DNA of 64,000 nucleotides from Sphaerisporangium rhizosphaerae (GCF_042665155.1 NZ_JBHTCG010000002.1:434001-498000); one strand, 5' to 3'. Positions 50,078-60,136 are shown, numbered from the stretch's first letter. Made by a program: numbers and translations. The notes: a model not told the origin generated them from the sequence alone.

Positions 50078-51031
50078 TTACATGTGAGACGCAGATTGGG
50101 ATCTCATGGCTTGTTCGAACCAGCTCACGGTCATGCGGAGCCCGTCGGCCAGCGACATGGGACGCACGCCCGGGAACAGGTCGCGAAGCAGGCGGGGAGA
50201 GGCCTGTGACTCGCGGATGTCGCCCGTCCTCGCCGGGAGGAAGGCCGTCTCGACGGGCTCGCCGAGCACCGCGGACAGGATGTCGCGCAGCTCCAGCAGC
50301 GACACCCGGGTGCCGAAGGCGAGGTTCACCGGCGTCGCGCTGGTGACGCGGCGCTGGGTCGCCTGCACGATGACGTCGGTCACCGACCCCACGTAGGTGA
50401 AGTCCCGCGCCTGGCGGCCGTCGCCGTGCACGGGCACCGCCCTGCCGTCCAGGGCGGCCGACACGAACGTGGGGATGACCGCCGCGTAGGCGTGGTCGGC
50501 CGCCTGCAGCGGGCCGTACACGTTGAAGAAGCGGAACGGCAGCACCGGCAGGCCGAAGCTGCGCCCGTAGGCGAGCGCGTACGCCTCGGTGGCCAGCTTG
50601 CTCGCGCCGTACGGGCTGAGCGGGCGGGCCGGCAGGTCCTCGTGCTTGCGAGGTTCCAGGCAGTCGCCGTAGACCGAGGAGGACGAGGCGACGATCACGT
50701 GCGGCCTGGCCGCGCGGCACGCCTCCAGCACCTGCAGCGTTCCGGTGGCGTTGACGTTGTGCGAGGCCAGCGGGTCCTCCAGGGAGCGCGGCACCGAGGG
50801 CCGCGCGGCCAGGTGGACCACGGTCGTGGCCTCGCCCGCCAGCGGGGCCAGCAGGTCGGCGTCCAGGATGCTGCCCTGGACGAAGTCGACGTCCAGGCCC
50901 GCGAGGTTGCTCAGGCGGCCGGTGCTCAGGTCGTCCAGCACCGTCACGTGCCGCACCTCGGGCAGGGCGGTGAGCGCGCGGCACAGATTGGCGCCGACGA
51001 AGCCGGCGCCTCCGGTCACAAGGATTCTCAT
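50078..51031 (-). CDS. NAD-dependent sugar epimerase, second copy
   Basis: 317 aa. Rossmann motif ILVTGGAGFVGANLCRAL, ASSSSVYGD, catalytic YGASK in LSPYGASKLATEAYA, then FRFFNVYGPLQ and YGDGRQARDFTYV. Closest in style to UDP-glucose/UDP-GlcNAc 4-epimerases (WbpP or GalE group). ATG 51031 overlaps the stop of the glycosyltransferase gene; the reading frame stays open further upstream only as a shadow. Supplies a modified nucleotide sugar for the surface glycan. Confidence 0.9.
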   Translation of the reverse strand: MRILVTGGAGFVGANLCRALTALPEVRHVTVLDDLSTGRLSNLAGLDVDFVQGSILDADLLAPLAGEATTVVHLAARPSVPRSLEDPLASHNVNATGTLQVLEACRAARPHVIVASSSSVYGDCLEPRKHEDLPARPLSPYGASKLATEAYALAYGRSFGLPVLPFRFFNVYGPLQAADHAYAAVIPTFVSAALDGRAVPVHGDGRQARDFTYVGSVTDVIVQATQRRVTSATPVNLAFGTRVSLLELRDILSAVLGEPVETAFLPARTGDIRESQASPRLLRDLFPGVRPMSLADGLRMTVSWFEQAMRSQSASHM

Positions 51032-52206
51032 GGGGTGCTCGTCTCCGGGGTCGAGCGGCGGTGGTCGGACGCGCCGTGCAGCGATCGGTACAGGGTCTCG
51101 GTGTCGGCGACCAGCCGCTCCACGGCGAACGCGGAGGTCGTCCACGCCTGGGCCGCCCGGCCCATGCGGCGGGCCAGCTCCTGGTCCGACAGCAGCCGCA
51201 CGGTGTGCGCCGCCAGCTCCCCGGCGTCCGGGGCGGCGAGCAGGCCGGTGCGCCCGTCGCGGACGACCTCGGCGACGCTGCCGACCCGCGTCGCGACGAC
51301 GGGCGTGCCCGTCATGCCCGCCTCGATCAGGCTCAGCGGGGTGCCCTCGCTGTCGGAGGTCAGCAGCACCACGTCGGCGGCGGCGTACACCGTCTCCACG
51401 TCGCGGCGCCAGCCCAGCAGGTCCACCGGGCCGGGCAGGGAGCGGGCCTCGCGCTCCACCTGCTCGCGCAGCTCGCCGCCTCCGCAGACGAGGAACCGAC
51501 AGCCGGGCACGCGGGCGAGCACCTCGCGGGCGACCTCGAGGAGCCGGTCGGGACGCTTGATCCTGGTCAGCCGGCCGACGTAGGCGACGACGGGCGCGCC
51601 GGGCGGCAGTCCCAGTGCCGTGCGCGCCGCGGCGCGGTCGGGCACCGGGCCGAGGCGCACGCCGGGCGGGATCACCACGTACTGCTCCGGGCGGCCGATG
51701 CGGTTGCGCAGCAGGTCGTCGCGGACGCGCGCCCCGACGGTCACCAGCCGGTCCGACAGGGTGGCGAGGAAGCGCTCGGCGTTGACGTAGACGGCCCGCT
51801 TCGGCGGCGAGAAGTAGCCCTCGAGCAGGTGGCCGTGGAAGACGTGCACCCGCGCCGCGCCGACCCCCGACAGCGAGACCGCGAGCCGTCCGAGCGCGCC
51901 GGCCTTGGCGGTGCGGGTGTGGACGATGTGCGGGCGGAAGGTCCGCATCGTGCCGGCCAGCCGGTACAGGGCGCGCAGGTCGCCGGCCGGGTTGACCGAC
52001 CTGCCGAGGCCGGGCACGCGGTGCACGGCGAGGCCGGCGTCGCCGAAGACCAGGCGGTCGCCCTCGCCGTCGTCGACGTGGCCGGTGTACAGGCGGTGGT
52101 CGAACTCCTCGGCGTCCAGCAGCTTGCACAGCCCCGACACCTGGGTGGCCGGGCCGCCCACGTTCATCCGGGCGATGATTTCCATGACACGTATCCGACT
52201 GGTCAC
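51028..52206 (-). CDS. GT4-family glycosyltransferase
   Basis: 392 aa, GT-B fold. N-terminal MNVGGPATQVSGLCKLL and HIVHTRTAKAGALGRLA; C-terminal nucleotide-sugar site VAYVGRLTRIKRPDRLLE and the E-x7-E motif in SEGTPLSLIEAGMTGTPVVAT. Adds a sugar to the lipid-linked chain in the cytoplasm. GTG 52206 has TAGCTT 7 bases upstream (leaderless). First gene of a minus-strand operon with two epimerases, WecA-type transferase and tyrosine kinase. Confidence 0.9.
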   Translation of the reverse strand: MTSRIRVMEIIARMNVGGPATQVSGLCKLLDAEEFDHRLYTGHVDDGEGDRLVFGDAGLAVHRVPGLGRSVNPAGDLRALYRLAGTMRTFRPHIVHTRTAKAGALGRLAVSLSGVGAARVHVFHGHLLEGYFSPPKRAVYVNAERFLATLSDRLVTVGARVRDDLLRNRIGRPEQYVVIPPGVRLGPVPDRAAARTALGLPPGAPVVAYVGRLTRIKRPDRLLEVAREVLARVPGCRFLVCGGGELREQVEREARSLPGPVDLLGWRRDVETVYAAADVVLLTSDSEGTPLSLIEAGMTGTPVVATRVGSVAEVVRDGRTGLLAAPDAGELAAHTVRLLSDQELARRMGRAAQAWTTSAFAVERLVADTETLYRSLHGASDHRRSTPETSTP

Positions 52207-52669
52207 CTCCGAGAAGCTAGCTGGCCGTTTGCTCTGTTCGCCGACACCGTCATGGTGGTGGCGAAATGTTTTCCCTATCCCTACCTGCGCATGATCGATC
52301 GGCTTTCCCGGCGCCTGGCGCGCGTGGCGCGTGGCGGTGAATGCGGCTCGTCCGGGACATCGTGGCTGGTGACGGCGGTGCGGTGGCCGTTCGGGCCGGC
52401 ACGGGAAATGCGCTTAATAACCGTGAAAGCGGGGCGCGGCGCCGGAAATCCCATGGATCGACGCCGAAACTCGCGCGGCCTCGATTCCCTTTCACGCAGG
52501 TCAGCGAAAAGAGTCCGCAAACCAAGGTAATGGTCGGACCGCCGGCGTTCGCGGAAAGCGGCGCCCCGTATTCGCGACGGCTAGCGTCGCCTCGCGGAGT
52601 CCGTGCCCGGCGGCCCGTCGCGGGCGACCGGACGGCCGCGGGGTGATCTCGAACTGAGGGTGCCCTTCC
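52207..52669. other. Divergent promoter region in the polysaccharide cluster
   Basis: 463 bases without a supported gene, between the divergent operons starting at 52206 and 52670. TAGCTT at 52214-52219 (minus strand) ends 7 bases before GTG 52206. TAGCGT at 52582-52587 (plus) could be a -10 for the rightward operon with a leader of about 75 bases. The middle is less GC-rich (ATTCCC, TTAATAACCG near 52415), as regulatory regions often are. No JUMPstart or ops element seen. Confidence 0.5.
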
Positions 52670-53923
52670 ATGGAATATCTCATCGTCGCCGCCGCGGCGT
52701 TGCTGCTCGTCGGGACGATCCACACGACCGTCGAGCCCGAGGCGGTCCGGCGGGTGCTGCCGGTGCTGCTCGCGGCCTTCGCCGTTCGGCTGGCGGTGCA
52801 GATCCTGGTGATGCAGAACCACGTCATCCCCTACGGCGGTGACAACATCACCTACGAGTCCAGGGCGCTGGAGGTGGTGGCGTTCTGGAAGCGCGAGGGC
52901 TTCCAGTTCGTCACCTCCGAGGACATCCCGTCCCTGTACGCGGCGGCCATCCCGTGCAACGCCTTCGCCCTGGTGCTGTACGTGTGCGGCGGCCCCGCCC
53001 CGCTGGCCTGCACGGCGCTGGTCGCGTTCCTGGCCTGCGCCCTGTGCCTGGTCATGTACCGCTTCGCCCTGCTGGTGGGCGCCGACCGCCGCGCCGCCTT
53101 CCAGCTCATGCTGCTGACCGCCTTCATGCCGGCGTTCGTCCTGCACACCTCCGACATGTTCAAGGACGGCTTCAACGCCTTCCTCGTGGTCGCCTGCCTG
53201 GGCCTGGGCGCCTCGAACCTGCGGCGGTTCGACATGCGCAAGGTGGCGCTGCTGGCCGTGGCGCTGTGGGCCCTGTGGTACGTGCGCCCGTACATGGTCT
53301 TCATGTGCGCGATGCCGGTCGCCCTGGGCTTCGCGGGCCTGCGCAGGGTGCTGTCGGTGCGCACCCTGCTCATCCTCGCCGCGCTGCTGATGGTGCTGCC
53401 GTTCGCCGACCTCACCGAGAGCCCGCCGGTCGAGGCGATGCAGTCGCAGCTCGACTACGGGCAGTCGGAGCTGGTGCGCCGCGGCAACGCCGGCGGCGGC
53501 TCGGGCGTGATGTTCGACGACGGCGGCAACCCGTGGAACCGGCTCGCGCCCAAGCTGATGTACACGCTGCTGTCGCCCTTCCCCTGGACCGAGGGCAGCC
53601 TCACCCTGCAGCTCGGCAAGATCGAGGTGCTCGTGTGGTACTTCCTGCTGTTCTGGGCGGTGCGCGGCGCCGTGTGGCTGTGGCGCGAGGACCGGGCGAC
53701 CGCCTGCTTCCTGCTGCTGTTCATCGTGCCCGGCACGATCGTGTACGCGACCACGATGGCCAACGTCGGCCTGATCTTCCGCCAGCGCATGCCGATCGTC
53801 ATGGTCACCAGCCTGCTGGCCGCGGTCGCCTGGTCCCGGCACGTGCGGGACGCGCGCAGGGCCGCGCGGACGCGGCCGTCCCCGGGCGCCCGCCGGCCGC
53901 TGCCCGAAGGGACGCCGCGATGA
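52670..53923 (+). CDS. Polytopic membrane protein, Wzy- or GT-C-like
   Basis: 417 aa with about ten hydrophobic helices. A loop after the second helix contains PYGGDNITYESRALE, similar in position to the acidic loop of GT-C transferases, and a large outside loop (about residues 245-290) precedes the last helices. A basic C-terminal tail follows. In this setting it could polymerise repeat units or add a sugar outside the membrane; neither is proved by motif. ATG 52670 has GAGGG upstream. Its stop overlaps the next gene (ATGA). Confidence 0.75.
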   Translation: MEYLIVAAAALLLVGTIHTTVEPEAVRRVLPVLLAAFAVRLAVQILVMQNHVIPYGGDNITYESRALEVVAFWKREGFQFVTSEDIPSLYAAAIPCNAFALVLYVCGGPAPLACTALVAFLACALCLVMYRFALLVGADRRAAFQLMLLTAFMPAFVLHTSDMFKDGFNAFLVVACLGLGASNLRRFDMRKVALLAVALWALWYVRPYMVFMCAMPVALGFAGLRRVLSVRTLLILAALLMVLPFADLTESPPVEAMQSQLDYGQSELVRRGNAGGGSGVMFDDGGNPWNRLAPKLMYTLLSPFPWTEGSLTLQLGKIEVLVWYFLLFWAVRGAVWLWREDRATACFLLLFIVPGTIVYATTMANVGLIFRQRMPIVMVTSLLAAVAWSRHVRDARRAARTRPSPGARRPLPEGTPR

Positions 53924-55074
53924 GCGGGCGGCCCGCCCGGGGCGCCCTGCGCGTGTGCGAGGTGGTCAAGACGCTGGACGTGGGCGGCGTCGAGACGCTG
54001 CTGGTCGAACGGCTCCGCCGCGCGGCTGGCGGCGGCACCGCCTACACGGTGGTGTGCCTGCGTGCCTCGACCGCCGAGCTGATCGACCGGCTGCGCGACG
54101 CCGGCGTGACCGTGGTGAACCTCGGGAACGGCCCCCGCCCGCTGGCCACCGCGCGCCTGGTCACCACGGTGCGCCGCCTGGCCCCCGACGTGCTGAACGT
54201 CCACTCGCCGATGCCCGCCGTCGTCCTGCGGCCGTTCGTGCGGCTCAGCCGCCGCCGGCCGATGCTGGTGTCCACCGTGCACTACAGCCGCCGGACCGGC
54301 ACGGTGTTCGCCGAGCGCGTCACCTCGGCGGTCAGCACCGCGCTGGACCGCCTGACCCGGTGGCTGGACGACGGGACGGTCGCGGTCTCCTCGCAGGTGG
54401 CGCGCTCGCCGTCCACGCGGGGCGCCAGGCGCGTGCTGACCCGCCTGCACGGGGTGGACGTGGAGGAGCTGCGGCACTGGGCGGCGCGGCGGGAGGACAC
54501 CCGCCGGGAGTTCGCCGTGCCGCCGGGGGCGTTCCTCATCGCCTGCGTCGCCAACTTCCGCCCGGAGAAGGACCACGCCCTGCTGGTCCGCGCCGCCGCC
54601 GAGGTGCTGCGGGCCCGGCCGGACGCGCTGTTCCTGCTGGCCGGCGAGGGCCCTCTGCGCGACCAGGTCGCCCGCGCCGTCGAACGGCACGGGGTGGCGG
54701 GCGGCGTGCGCATCCTCGGCCGGGTGCCGGGGGCCAGGAGGCTGGCCGCCGCCGCCGACCTGGTGGTGCTCAGCTCCGCCCACGAGGCGCTGCCCGTCGT
54801 GGTCATGGAGGCGCTCGCGGCCGGGGTCCCGGTGGTCTCCACCGAGGTGGGCGGTATCGCCGAACTGGTCCACACCGGGCGGAACGGCATCCTGACCAGG
54901 CCCGGCTCCGCCCGCGACCTGGCGCGCGGGCTGCTGCGGGCCATGGATCCGGTGGTGCACCGCCGCCTGCGCGACGGCGCGTCGGCGAGCGCGCACAGCG
55001 TCGACATGGCGGGCACCGCCGAGTGGTTCGAAGACCTCTACCAGAGCCTCACCCTGACCGCCCGGCGGGGTTAG
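53920..55074 (+). CDS. GT4-family glycosyltransferase
   Basis: 384 aa, GT-B fold. N-terminal VVKTLDVGGVETLLVERL and LNVHSPMPAVVLRPF; C-terminal VANFRPEKDHALLVRAA, LAGEGPLRDQVA and the E-x7-E motif EALPVVVMEALAAGVPVV. Cytoplasmic transferase for the surface glycan. ATG overlaps the stop of the upstream membrane-protein gene, so the two are coupled. The 149 bases after it show no gene. Confidence 0.9.
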   Translation: MSGRPARGALRVCEVVKTLDVGGVETLLVERLRRAAGGGTAYTVVCLRASTAELIDRLRDAGVTVVNLGNGPRPLATARLVTTVRRLAPDVLNVHSPMPAVVLRPFVRLSRRRPMLVSTVHYSRRTGTVFAERVTSAVSTALDRLTRWLDDGTVAVSSQVARSPSTRGARRVLTRLHGVDVEELRHWAARREDTRREFAVPPGAFLIACVANFRPEKDHALLVRAAAEVLRARPDALFLLAGEGPLRDQVARAVERHGVAGGVRILGRVPGARRLAAAADLVVLSSAHEALPVVVMEALAAGVPVVSTEVGGIAELVHTGRNGILTRPGSARDLARGLLRAMDPVVHRRLRDGASASAHSVDMAGTAEWFEDLYQSLTLTARRG

Positions 55075-55223
55075 CGCGGTGACCACATGCGTTCACCGGG
55101 CGCGGCTCTCCATCCCGGCCACGTGCTGTAGTGATCGGCGCCGGGTCGGCGGGTCGTGGTACGGCGATGCCGGCGCCTTGCTACGGCGCCCGAGCCGGTG
55201 AACATTCATGGACAGCGCACTGG

Positions 55224-56540
55224 CTAGCCCGCCTTGGCGCAGATGCGGCGCAGCAGCGCCGCCCACACGGCCGCGCCGGCGGCGGCGGTGGCGAGCGTGC
55301 CCCAGGCGAAGACCAGTGCGGTGCCGAGCGGGGCGGGGGAGAGCCACCGGGCGAGCAGCAGGACGGCGAGCAGCGCGGCGCCCTCGCCGGCGAGGTAGGC
55401 CAGCCGCCAGCCGGGACGTCCCAGCGCCAGGGGCAGGACGTTCGACCAGCACACCAGCCCCTTGACGCACGCCGCGGCGACGAGCACGGCGGCGACCGGG
55501 CCGATGGCCGCGTACTGCCGTCCGTAGACCAGGCGCAGCACGTCGTCCAGCAGCGGGAGCGCGACGGCGGTCGCCGTCAGGCCGGCGGCGGCGAGCGGGA
55601 CGCTGGCGCGCGCGATGTCCCGGCGGGCGTGCGTCCGCTCCCGCCCCGCCGCGGCGGCGCGGGCGAGCCGGGGGTACAGCATCGAGGCGACCGGCATGAC
55701 CAGCGTCGCGTACAGCCGCCCCGGCGCCGAGGCGATCTTCAGGATCGTCACCAGCGCCGACCCGCCGAGCAGCCCGGCCACGGTGAGGACGCCGGACTCG
55801 GCGACCTCCGCCAGCGCCGTCCCGCCGGTGGCCTTGGCGGTGAAGGACACCAGGCCGTCCGGCAGCGGCGCCCCCGCCCGCGAGGGCCCGAGCCTCGCCA
55901 GCAGCGCGCGGGTGCCGAGCGCGCCGACCACCAGCCCGGCCAGCATCGCGGCCACCGCCTGCCCGGCCAGGTAGGCCAGCGGTCCCGCGGCCAGCAGTCC
56001 GCCGACCGGCAGGGCGAAGGAGACGACCGCGCACCCGAGGCGCAGCAGCCCCAGCTCGTGCAGCCGGTCGGACAGGGCGAACGACGCGCGCACCGCGCCG
56101 TTGGCCGCCAGCGCCGCCCGGCCGATGAGGGCCAGCGCCAGCATGCGGGCCAGGTCGTCCCCGGCCAGGCAGAGCAGCCAGGCCGCCGCGACGCCCGCGC
56201 AGCACAGGGTGGCCGCGAGGGCGCGGATCCCGACGTCCCAGCGGACCAGCCTCCGGTACAGCGCGAACCCCCGCCCGTCGCGCCGCTGCTCGATGGGCAC
56301 GTAGCGCTGGACGGTGTTGTCCAAGCGCGGGTCCAGGACCAGGAAGCACAGACCGGCCACCGACTGGGCGAAGATGACGCCGCCGGAGGTCTCGGCGCCG
56401 CTCACCCGCACGAGCGCCACCAGGCTGAGCGAGGACAGGACCGCCTCGGCCAGCCCGGCGGCGGCCAGCGTGGAGAAGGTCCGCAGGTGCCGCCCGCCGG
56501 CGGGGGCGCGGCCCGCGACCCGTTCACGCACGCTCACCAT
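55224..56540 (-). CDS. Wzx-like polysaccharide flippase (MATE/MVF-type)
   Basis: 438 aa with about 12-14 hydrophobic helices spread over the whole length, as in polysaccharide export (PST) flippases. Segments GGVIFAQSVAGLCFLVLD, NTVQRYVPIEQRRDG, ALAEVAESGVLTVAGLLGG and VASMLYPRLARAAAAG fit the family. Would move lipid-linked repeat units to the outside. ATG 56540; 55 bases follow the stop of the GT4 gene upstream on the same strand. Confidence 0.85.
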   Translation of the reverse strand: MVSVRERVAGRAPAGGRHLRTFSTLAAAGLAEAVLSSLSLVALVRVSGAETSGGVIFAQSVAGLCFLVLDPRLDNTVQRYVPIEQRRDGRGFALYRRLVRWDVGIRALAATLCCAGVAAAWLLCLAGDDLARMLALALIGRAALAANGAVRASFALSDRLHELGLLRLGCAVVSFALPVGGLLAAGPLAYLAGQAVAAMLAGLVVGALGTRALLARLGPSRAGAPLPDGLVSFTAKATGGTALAEVAESGVLTVAGLLGGSALVTILKIASAPGRLYATLVMPVASMLYPRLARAAAAGRERTHARRDIARASVPLAAAGLTATAVALPLLDDVLRLVYGRQYAAIGPVAAVLVAAACVKGLVCWSNVLPLALGRPGWRLAYLAGEGAALLAVLLLARWLSPAPLGTALVFAWGTLATAAAGAAVWAALLRRICAKAG

Positions 56541-56595
56541 GATCGTGCGCGCATCCCGTCCGCGCGGGGCCGCCGGCGCCGCAGGGGCCGCGTGG

Positions 56596-57705
56596 TCATG
56601 AGGCGGCCGCCGGCAGCAGGGGGCCGCCGGGGAGCAGGGCGGTGTACCGTTCCTCGACGCGGGCGGCCACCGACGACCAGTCCAGCGTCGCGGCCGCCCG
56701 CAGCCCGCGTTCGATGATCTCGGGGAGGGCGCGGTCGCCCTCCAGCACCTCCCGCAGCCGTCTCACCAGGTCGGGGACCGAACCGCTGAGGAACGTCCGG
56801 TAGGCGCCGGCCTCGACGATGGGCTCCAGCGAGGTCTCCGAGGACAGGATGACGGGGGTGCCGAGCGCGAGGGCCTCCAGCGCGGCGGTGGGGATGCCCT
56901 CGCCGATGGTCGGGAGCCGGCGCGAGGCCAGCACGAACGCCTGCGCCCGCGCCACCAGCGCGTACACCTCGCTCTCCGGCAGGTGCCCGGCCAGGTGGAC
57001 TCCGCGCCCGGTTCCGGCGAGCTGTTGGAGGGCGGCCCGCTCACTGCCCTCCCCGGCGATGACCAGCCGCGCGCCGGGGTGCAGGGCGCGCAGCGCGTGG
57101 AAGGCCTCGATGGTCACCGCGTGGTTCTTGACCTTCTCCAGCGAGCCGACGCTCACGATCAACCCAGGTTCGACCGGCCCGCCGTGGTGGCGGGCGATGT
57201 GGCGCAGGTCCAGCCCACTGGACATCGTGGCGATCCGCGACGCGGGGACGCCCGCCCCGCGCAGGTCCTGCGCCGGCCGCGCGCCGATGGCGATGAAGTC
57301 GTCGACGTGGCGGAAGGCGAACGGCATGATCGGCAGATGGCGCATGGTCATGGCCCCGTGCACGGTCACCACCAGCGGAACGCCGAGGCGGCGCGCCGCC
57401 GGGCCGAGCGCCAGCGTCTCCCGGTGGTCGCCGTGCACGTGCACGACGTCCACCTCGCCCGCGTCGCGCAGCGCGCGGGCGCATTCGAGCCCGAAGGCCA
57501 GCACGTCCGACCTGCGGGCGAGCAGGCGGCTGCGCCGCGTCCGCCGCAGCGTGAGGGTTTGCGTGCCTTCCGGCGCCCGGCCGCGCCGGTGGGCGACCAC
57601 CACCCGGTGCCCGCGGGCGAGCTGTTCGCGGGCCAGTCGCTCGATGTGACGCTCCAGGCCCCCCGGCTCGGGCGGCAGCCGGTATCCGACGTGGACGATG
57701 CGCAT
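56596..57705 (-). CDS. GT4-family glycosyltransferase
   Basis: 369 aa. MRIVHVGYRLPPEPGGLERH at the N-terminus, HVHGDHRETLALG, SSGLDLRHI, IVSVGSLEKVKNHAVTIEAF, and the donor-site EGIPTAALEALALGTPVIL. Typical GT-B retaining transferase, cytoplasmic. GGGAGAGG lies 4 bases before ATG 57705. Same operon direction as the flippase downstream and the large membrane protein upstream. Confidence 0.92.
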   Translation of the reverse strand: MRIVHVGYRLPPEPGGLERHIERLAREQLARGHRVVVAHRRGRAPEGTQTLTLRRTRRSRLLARRSDVLAFGLECARALRDAGEVDVVHVHGDHRETLALGPAARRLGVPLVVTVHGAMTMRHLPIMPFAFRHVDDFIAIGARPAQDLRGAGVPASRIATMSSGLDLRHIARHHGGPVEPGLIVSVGSLEKVKNHAVTIEAFHALRALHPGARLVIAGEGSERAALQQLAGTGRGVHLAGHLPESEVYALVARAQAFVLASRRLPTIGEGIPTAALEALALGTPVILSSETSLEPIVEAGAYRTFLSGSVPDLVRRLREVLEGDRALPEIIERGLRAAATLDWSSVAARVEERYTALLPGGPLLPAAAS

Positions 57706-57784
57706 GTGACCTCTCCCGTAGGTGTGCGTGGGTCCCCTGTGCCCGCGCCGGGGACGGCACGGGCCTCGTCTCCTCCGAAGGCGC

Positions 57785-60136
57785 TCAGAGCGCTCGGGCG
57801 GCGAGCGCGGCCAGGTCGTAGACCGCGTAGTCGCCCGAGCGGTACACCGGCCGCGCGAACCCGCCGATGCCGAGGCCGTCGCCCGCCAGGTGCTCGTCCG
57901 CGAACAGCCAGCGCACGCCGTGGCGGTCGCGCATCTCCCGCAGGATCTCCCGCGAGGGGGCGGTGAACGCCGCGTCGTTCAGCCGGATCAGCCGCGCGTC
58001 CCAGAAGGGCAGGTACTCCAGCGGGACGCGCCCGTCCCAGCGGCGCAGGTTCGCCGCGGTGTAGGCCCACCCTTCGACCAGCACTCGCCGCTCGCTCAGC
58101 GCGGCCACCCAGAAGTGGTAGGAGGCGCACGGGTTCTCCTTCCCCCACTGGCAGTGGGCGTTGGTGGCCACCACGTCGTCCGCTCCTGAGTGGGCGCGCA
58201 GCCAGCGCGCGGCGGGGAGGATCCCATCGGGGACCGCCACGGGGGCCGGTGCGGCCGTGGCGACGTCCGCGCCTCCGGCGAGCCGGCCCGCGGACGCCAG
58301 CACCCGCGCGTGCAGGTCCGCCGGCAGGCCGATGGCCGCGAGCATCACGGTCACCAGCGCCCAGGCGCGCAGCGCTCCGGCGCGCACGGTGAGCACCACG
58401 CACGCGACCACGGCGACGGCCGCCAGCGCGACGTAGGGCAGGTACAGCGACGCGACCGGCCGCCCCTCGGGCAGGGGGACGCGCACCCCGCACGACAGGG
58501 CGATCGCGTACACGGCGGCGGCGCCCGCCGCGGCGGCCAGCAGCGTCGCCCGCAGCGAGACCCCCGAGCGGCGCAGCAGCAGCAGGATGCCGTGCACCGT
58601 GACGATCACCATGTACGGGTAGGCGCCCCACAGGAAGAACAGCTGGCTGCGGCACGGGTGCCCGAACAGGGTCATCGTGCCGAGCCCCGCGGCGCCCATG
58701 CCGAGCATGAGCACCACGCCCGGCCGGGCCAGAGCCCCGGCCCGGCTGAGCAGGCCGAGCGTCCCGCCCCACACGACCAGCCAGCACAGCAGGTAGACCA
58801 GGGCGATGCCGGCCGCCGCCCCGGCCGAGGGCAGCTCGGGCGCTGCGGGCCCGGTCACCTCACCCGTCCCGGTCAGCTCGGCGAGCGTCGTGCGCATCGT
58901 GAACAGCGGAGAGACGATCAGGCCCTGGCGCGCGCCGCCGAACAGCATGGTCTGGGCGTACAGGCACAGGGCGCCGGTCACGCCGAGCGCCGCGAGCGCC
59001 GGCCAGGGCGGGCGGCGGCGCCTGAGCACGCCCGCCGCGGCCACGGTCACCAGGCCCGCGCCGAGCAGAGGCAGGTAGGAGGCCTTGCCGCCCATGACGG
59101 CCACCAGCAGCACGCACACAAGGACCCATCGGCCGGTGCTCCGCCGCCCCTCCAGCAGCTCAACAAGGATGATCACGACCGGGGTGAACAGCATGGCGCC
59201 GAAGGTCTGGGTGGGGCTGGTCCACGCCAGGTCGGTGACGCCGCCCCAGGTGAACGACCCGTTGGTCCCCAGGTACAGGCTCGGCACCGCGACGAACAGC
59301 GTGCCCGCCGCGGCGAGCGGCCCCCCGGCCCACGAGCCCGTGACGCGGCGCCCGGTCATGCAGATCAGCACGAGCAGCACCGCCAGCATGGGCAGCGCGC
59401 CCAGGCGGAACAGCAGCACCAGCGGCTCCACGCCGGTGACCCAGCTCGCGGCGGCGTAGTGCGCGTACACGAACCAGTGGTAGAGCAGCGGCTCGCCGGC
59501 GACCATGGGCACCGTGGGCGGCATGTGGTGCCGCAGCTCGCCGACCAGCGCCAGGTGGAACGGCATGTCGACGGAGGCGACGCCGAGCCCCGGCCAGGTG
59601 AGGGCGTGGGTGCGGAAGAAGGTGGCCGCCCCCCAGGCGACCAGGAACGCCATCAGCAGCGCCAGCGACCACGACGCCCACAGCGGCGTCCGTTCCGGCT
59701 CCGCCGGCGACCGCCAGTGCCGGCGCAGCCGGGGGACGGCGAGAAAGGCCGCCACGACGGTGACCGGCCAGGCGAGCACCAGCAGTGGCGCCCCGGCGGC
59801 GCTGGCGGCCATGTAGCACAGGACCTCGACGGCGTAGCCGGCCGCCAGCCCGAGGGCGACCTCCTCGGCGCGGGTGCGCGCCCCGGCGTACAGGGCCCGC
59901 ACCAGCAGCGTGCCGGGAAGCGCGAGGCCCGCGGCGACGTAGGCGGCGAACCGCGCCATGTCCGCGGCGGACACCCCGTAGTGGCTCAGCGTCGCCGCGG
60001 TGAGGGCCGTCACGGTCAGTCCCGGCAGCCACGGCGACCGGTGCGGCCGCCACCGGGGCGCGCGGTCCGCCTCGACGGCGGGGACGGCCTCCAGCGGGCC
60101 CGCGGGGCGGTCCTCGACGGACGGAGTGTGGGTCAT
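57785..60136 (-). CDS. Large multi-TM protein with C-terminal soluble domain
   Basis: 783 aa. About 15-17 hydrophobic helices run from residue 35 to about 600, followed by a soluble domain of about 180 residues. The loop SVDMPFHLALVGELRHHMPP and EPLLYHWFVYAHYAAASW early in the protein resemble the first outer loop of GT-C type membrane glycosyltransferases (acidic residue and aromatic cluster). The C-terminal part has conserved-looking NAHCQWGKENPCASYHFW. It probably adds a sugar outside the membrane or ligates the polymer; not proved. ATG 60136; downstream gene starts 79 bases after the stop. Confidence 0.75.
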   Translation of the reverse strand: MTHTPSVEDRPAGPLEAVPAVEADRAPRWRPHRSPWLPGLTVTALTAATLSHYGVSAADMARFAAYVAAGLALPGTLLVRALYAGARTRAEEVALGLAAGYAVEVLCYMAASAAGAPLLVLAWPVTVVAAFLAVPRLRRHWRSPAEPERTPLWASWSLALLMAFLVAWGAATFFRTHALTWPGLGVASVDMPFHLALVGELRHHMPPTVPMVAGEPLLYHWFVYAHYAAASWVTGVEPLVLLFRLGALPMLAVLLVLICMTGRRVTGSWAGGPLAAAGTLFVAVPSLYLGTNGSFTWGGVTDLAWTSPTQTFGAMLFTPVVIILVELLEGRRSTGRWVLVCVLLVAVMGGKASYLPLLGAGLVTVAAAGVLRRRRPPWPALAALGVTGALCLYAQTMLFGGARQGLIVSPLFTMRTTLAELTGTGEVTGPAAPELPSAGAAAGIALVYLLCWLVVWGGTLGLLSRAGALARPGVVLMLGMGAAGLGTMTLFGHPCRSQLFFLWGAYPYMVIVTVHGILLLLRRSGVSLRATLLAAAAGAAAVYAIALSCGVRVPLPEGRPVASLYLPYVALAAVAVVACVVLTVRAGALRAWALVTVMLAAIGLPADLHARVLASAGRLAGGADVATAAPAPVAVPDGILPAARWLRAHSGADDVVATNAHCQWGKENPCASYHFWVAALSERRVLVEGWAYTAANLRRWDGRVPLEYLPFWDARLIRLNDAAFTAPSREILREMRDRHGVRWLFADEHLAGDGLGIGGFARPVYRSGDYAVYDLAALAARAL

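Noticed and set aside
55131..56717. Plus-strand frame opposite the flippase
   Set aside because: Gly/Arg/Gln-rich shadow; the minus strand gives a regular multi-helix protein.
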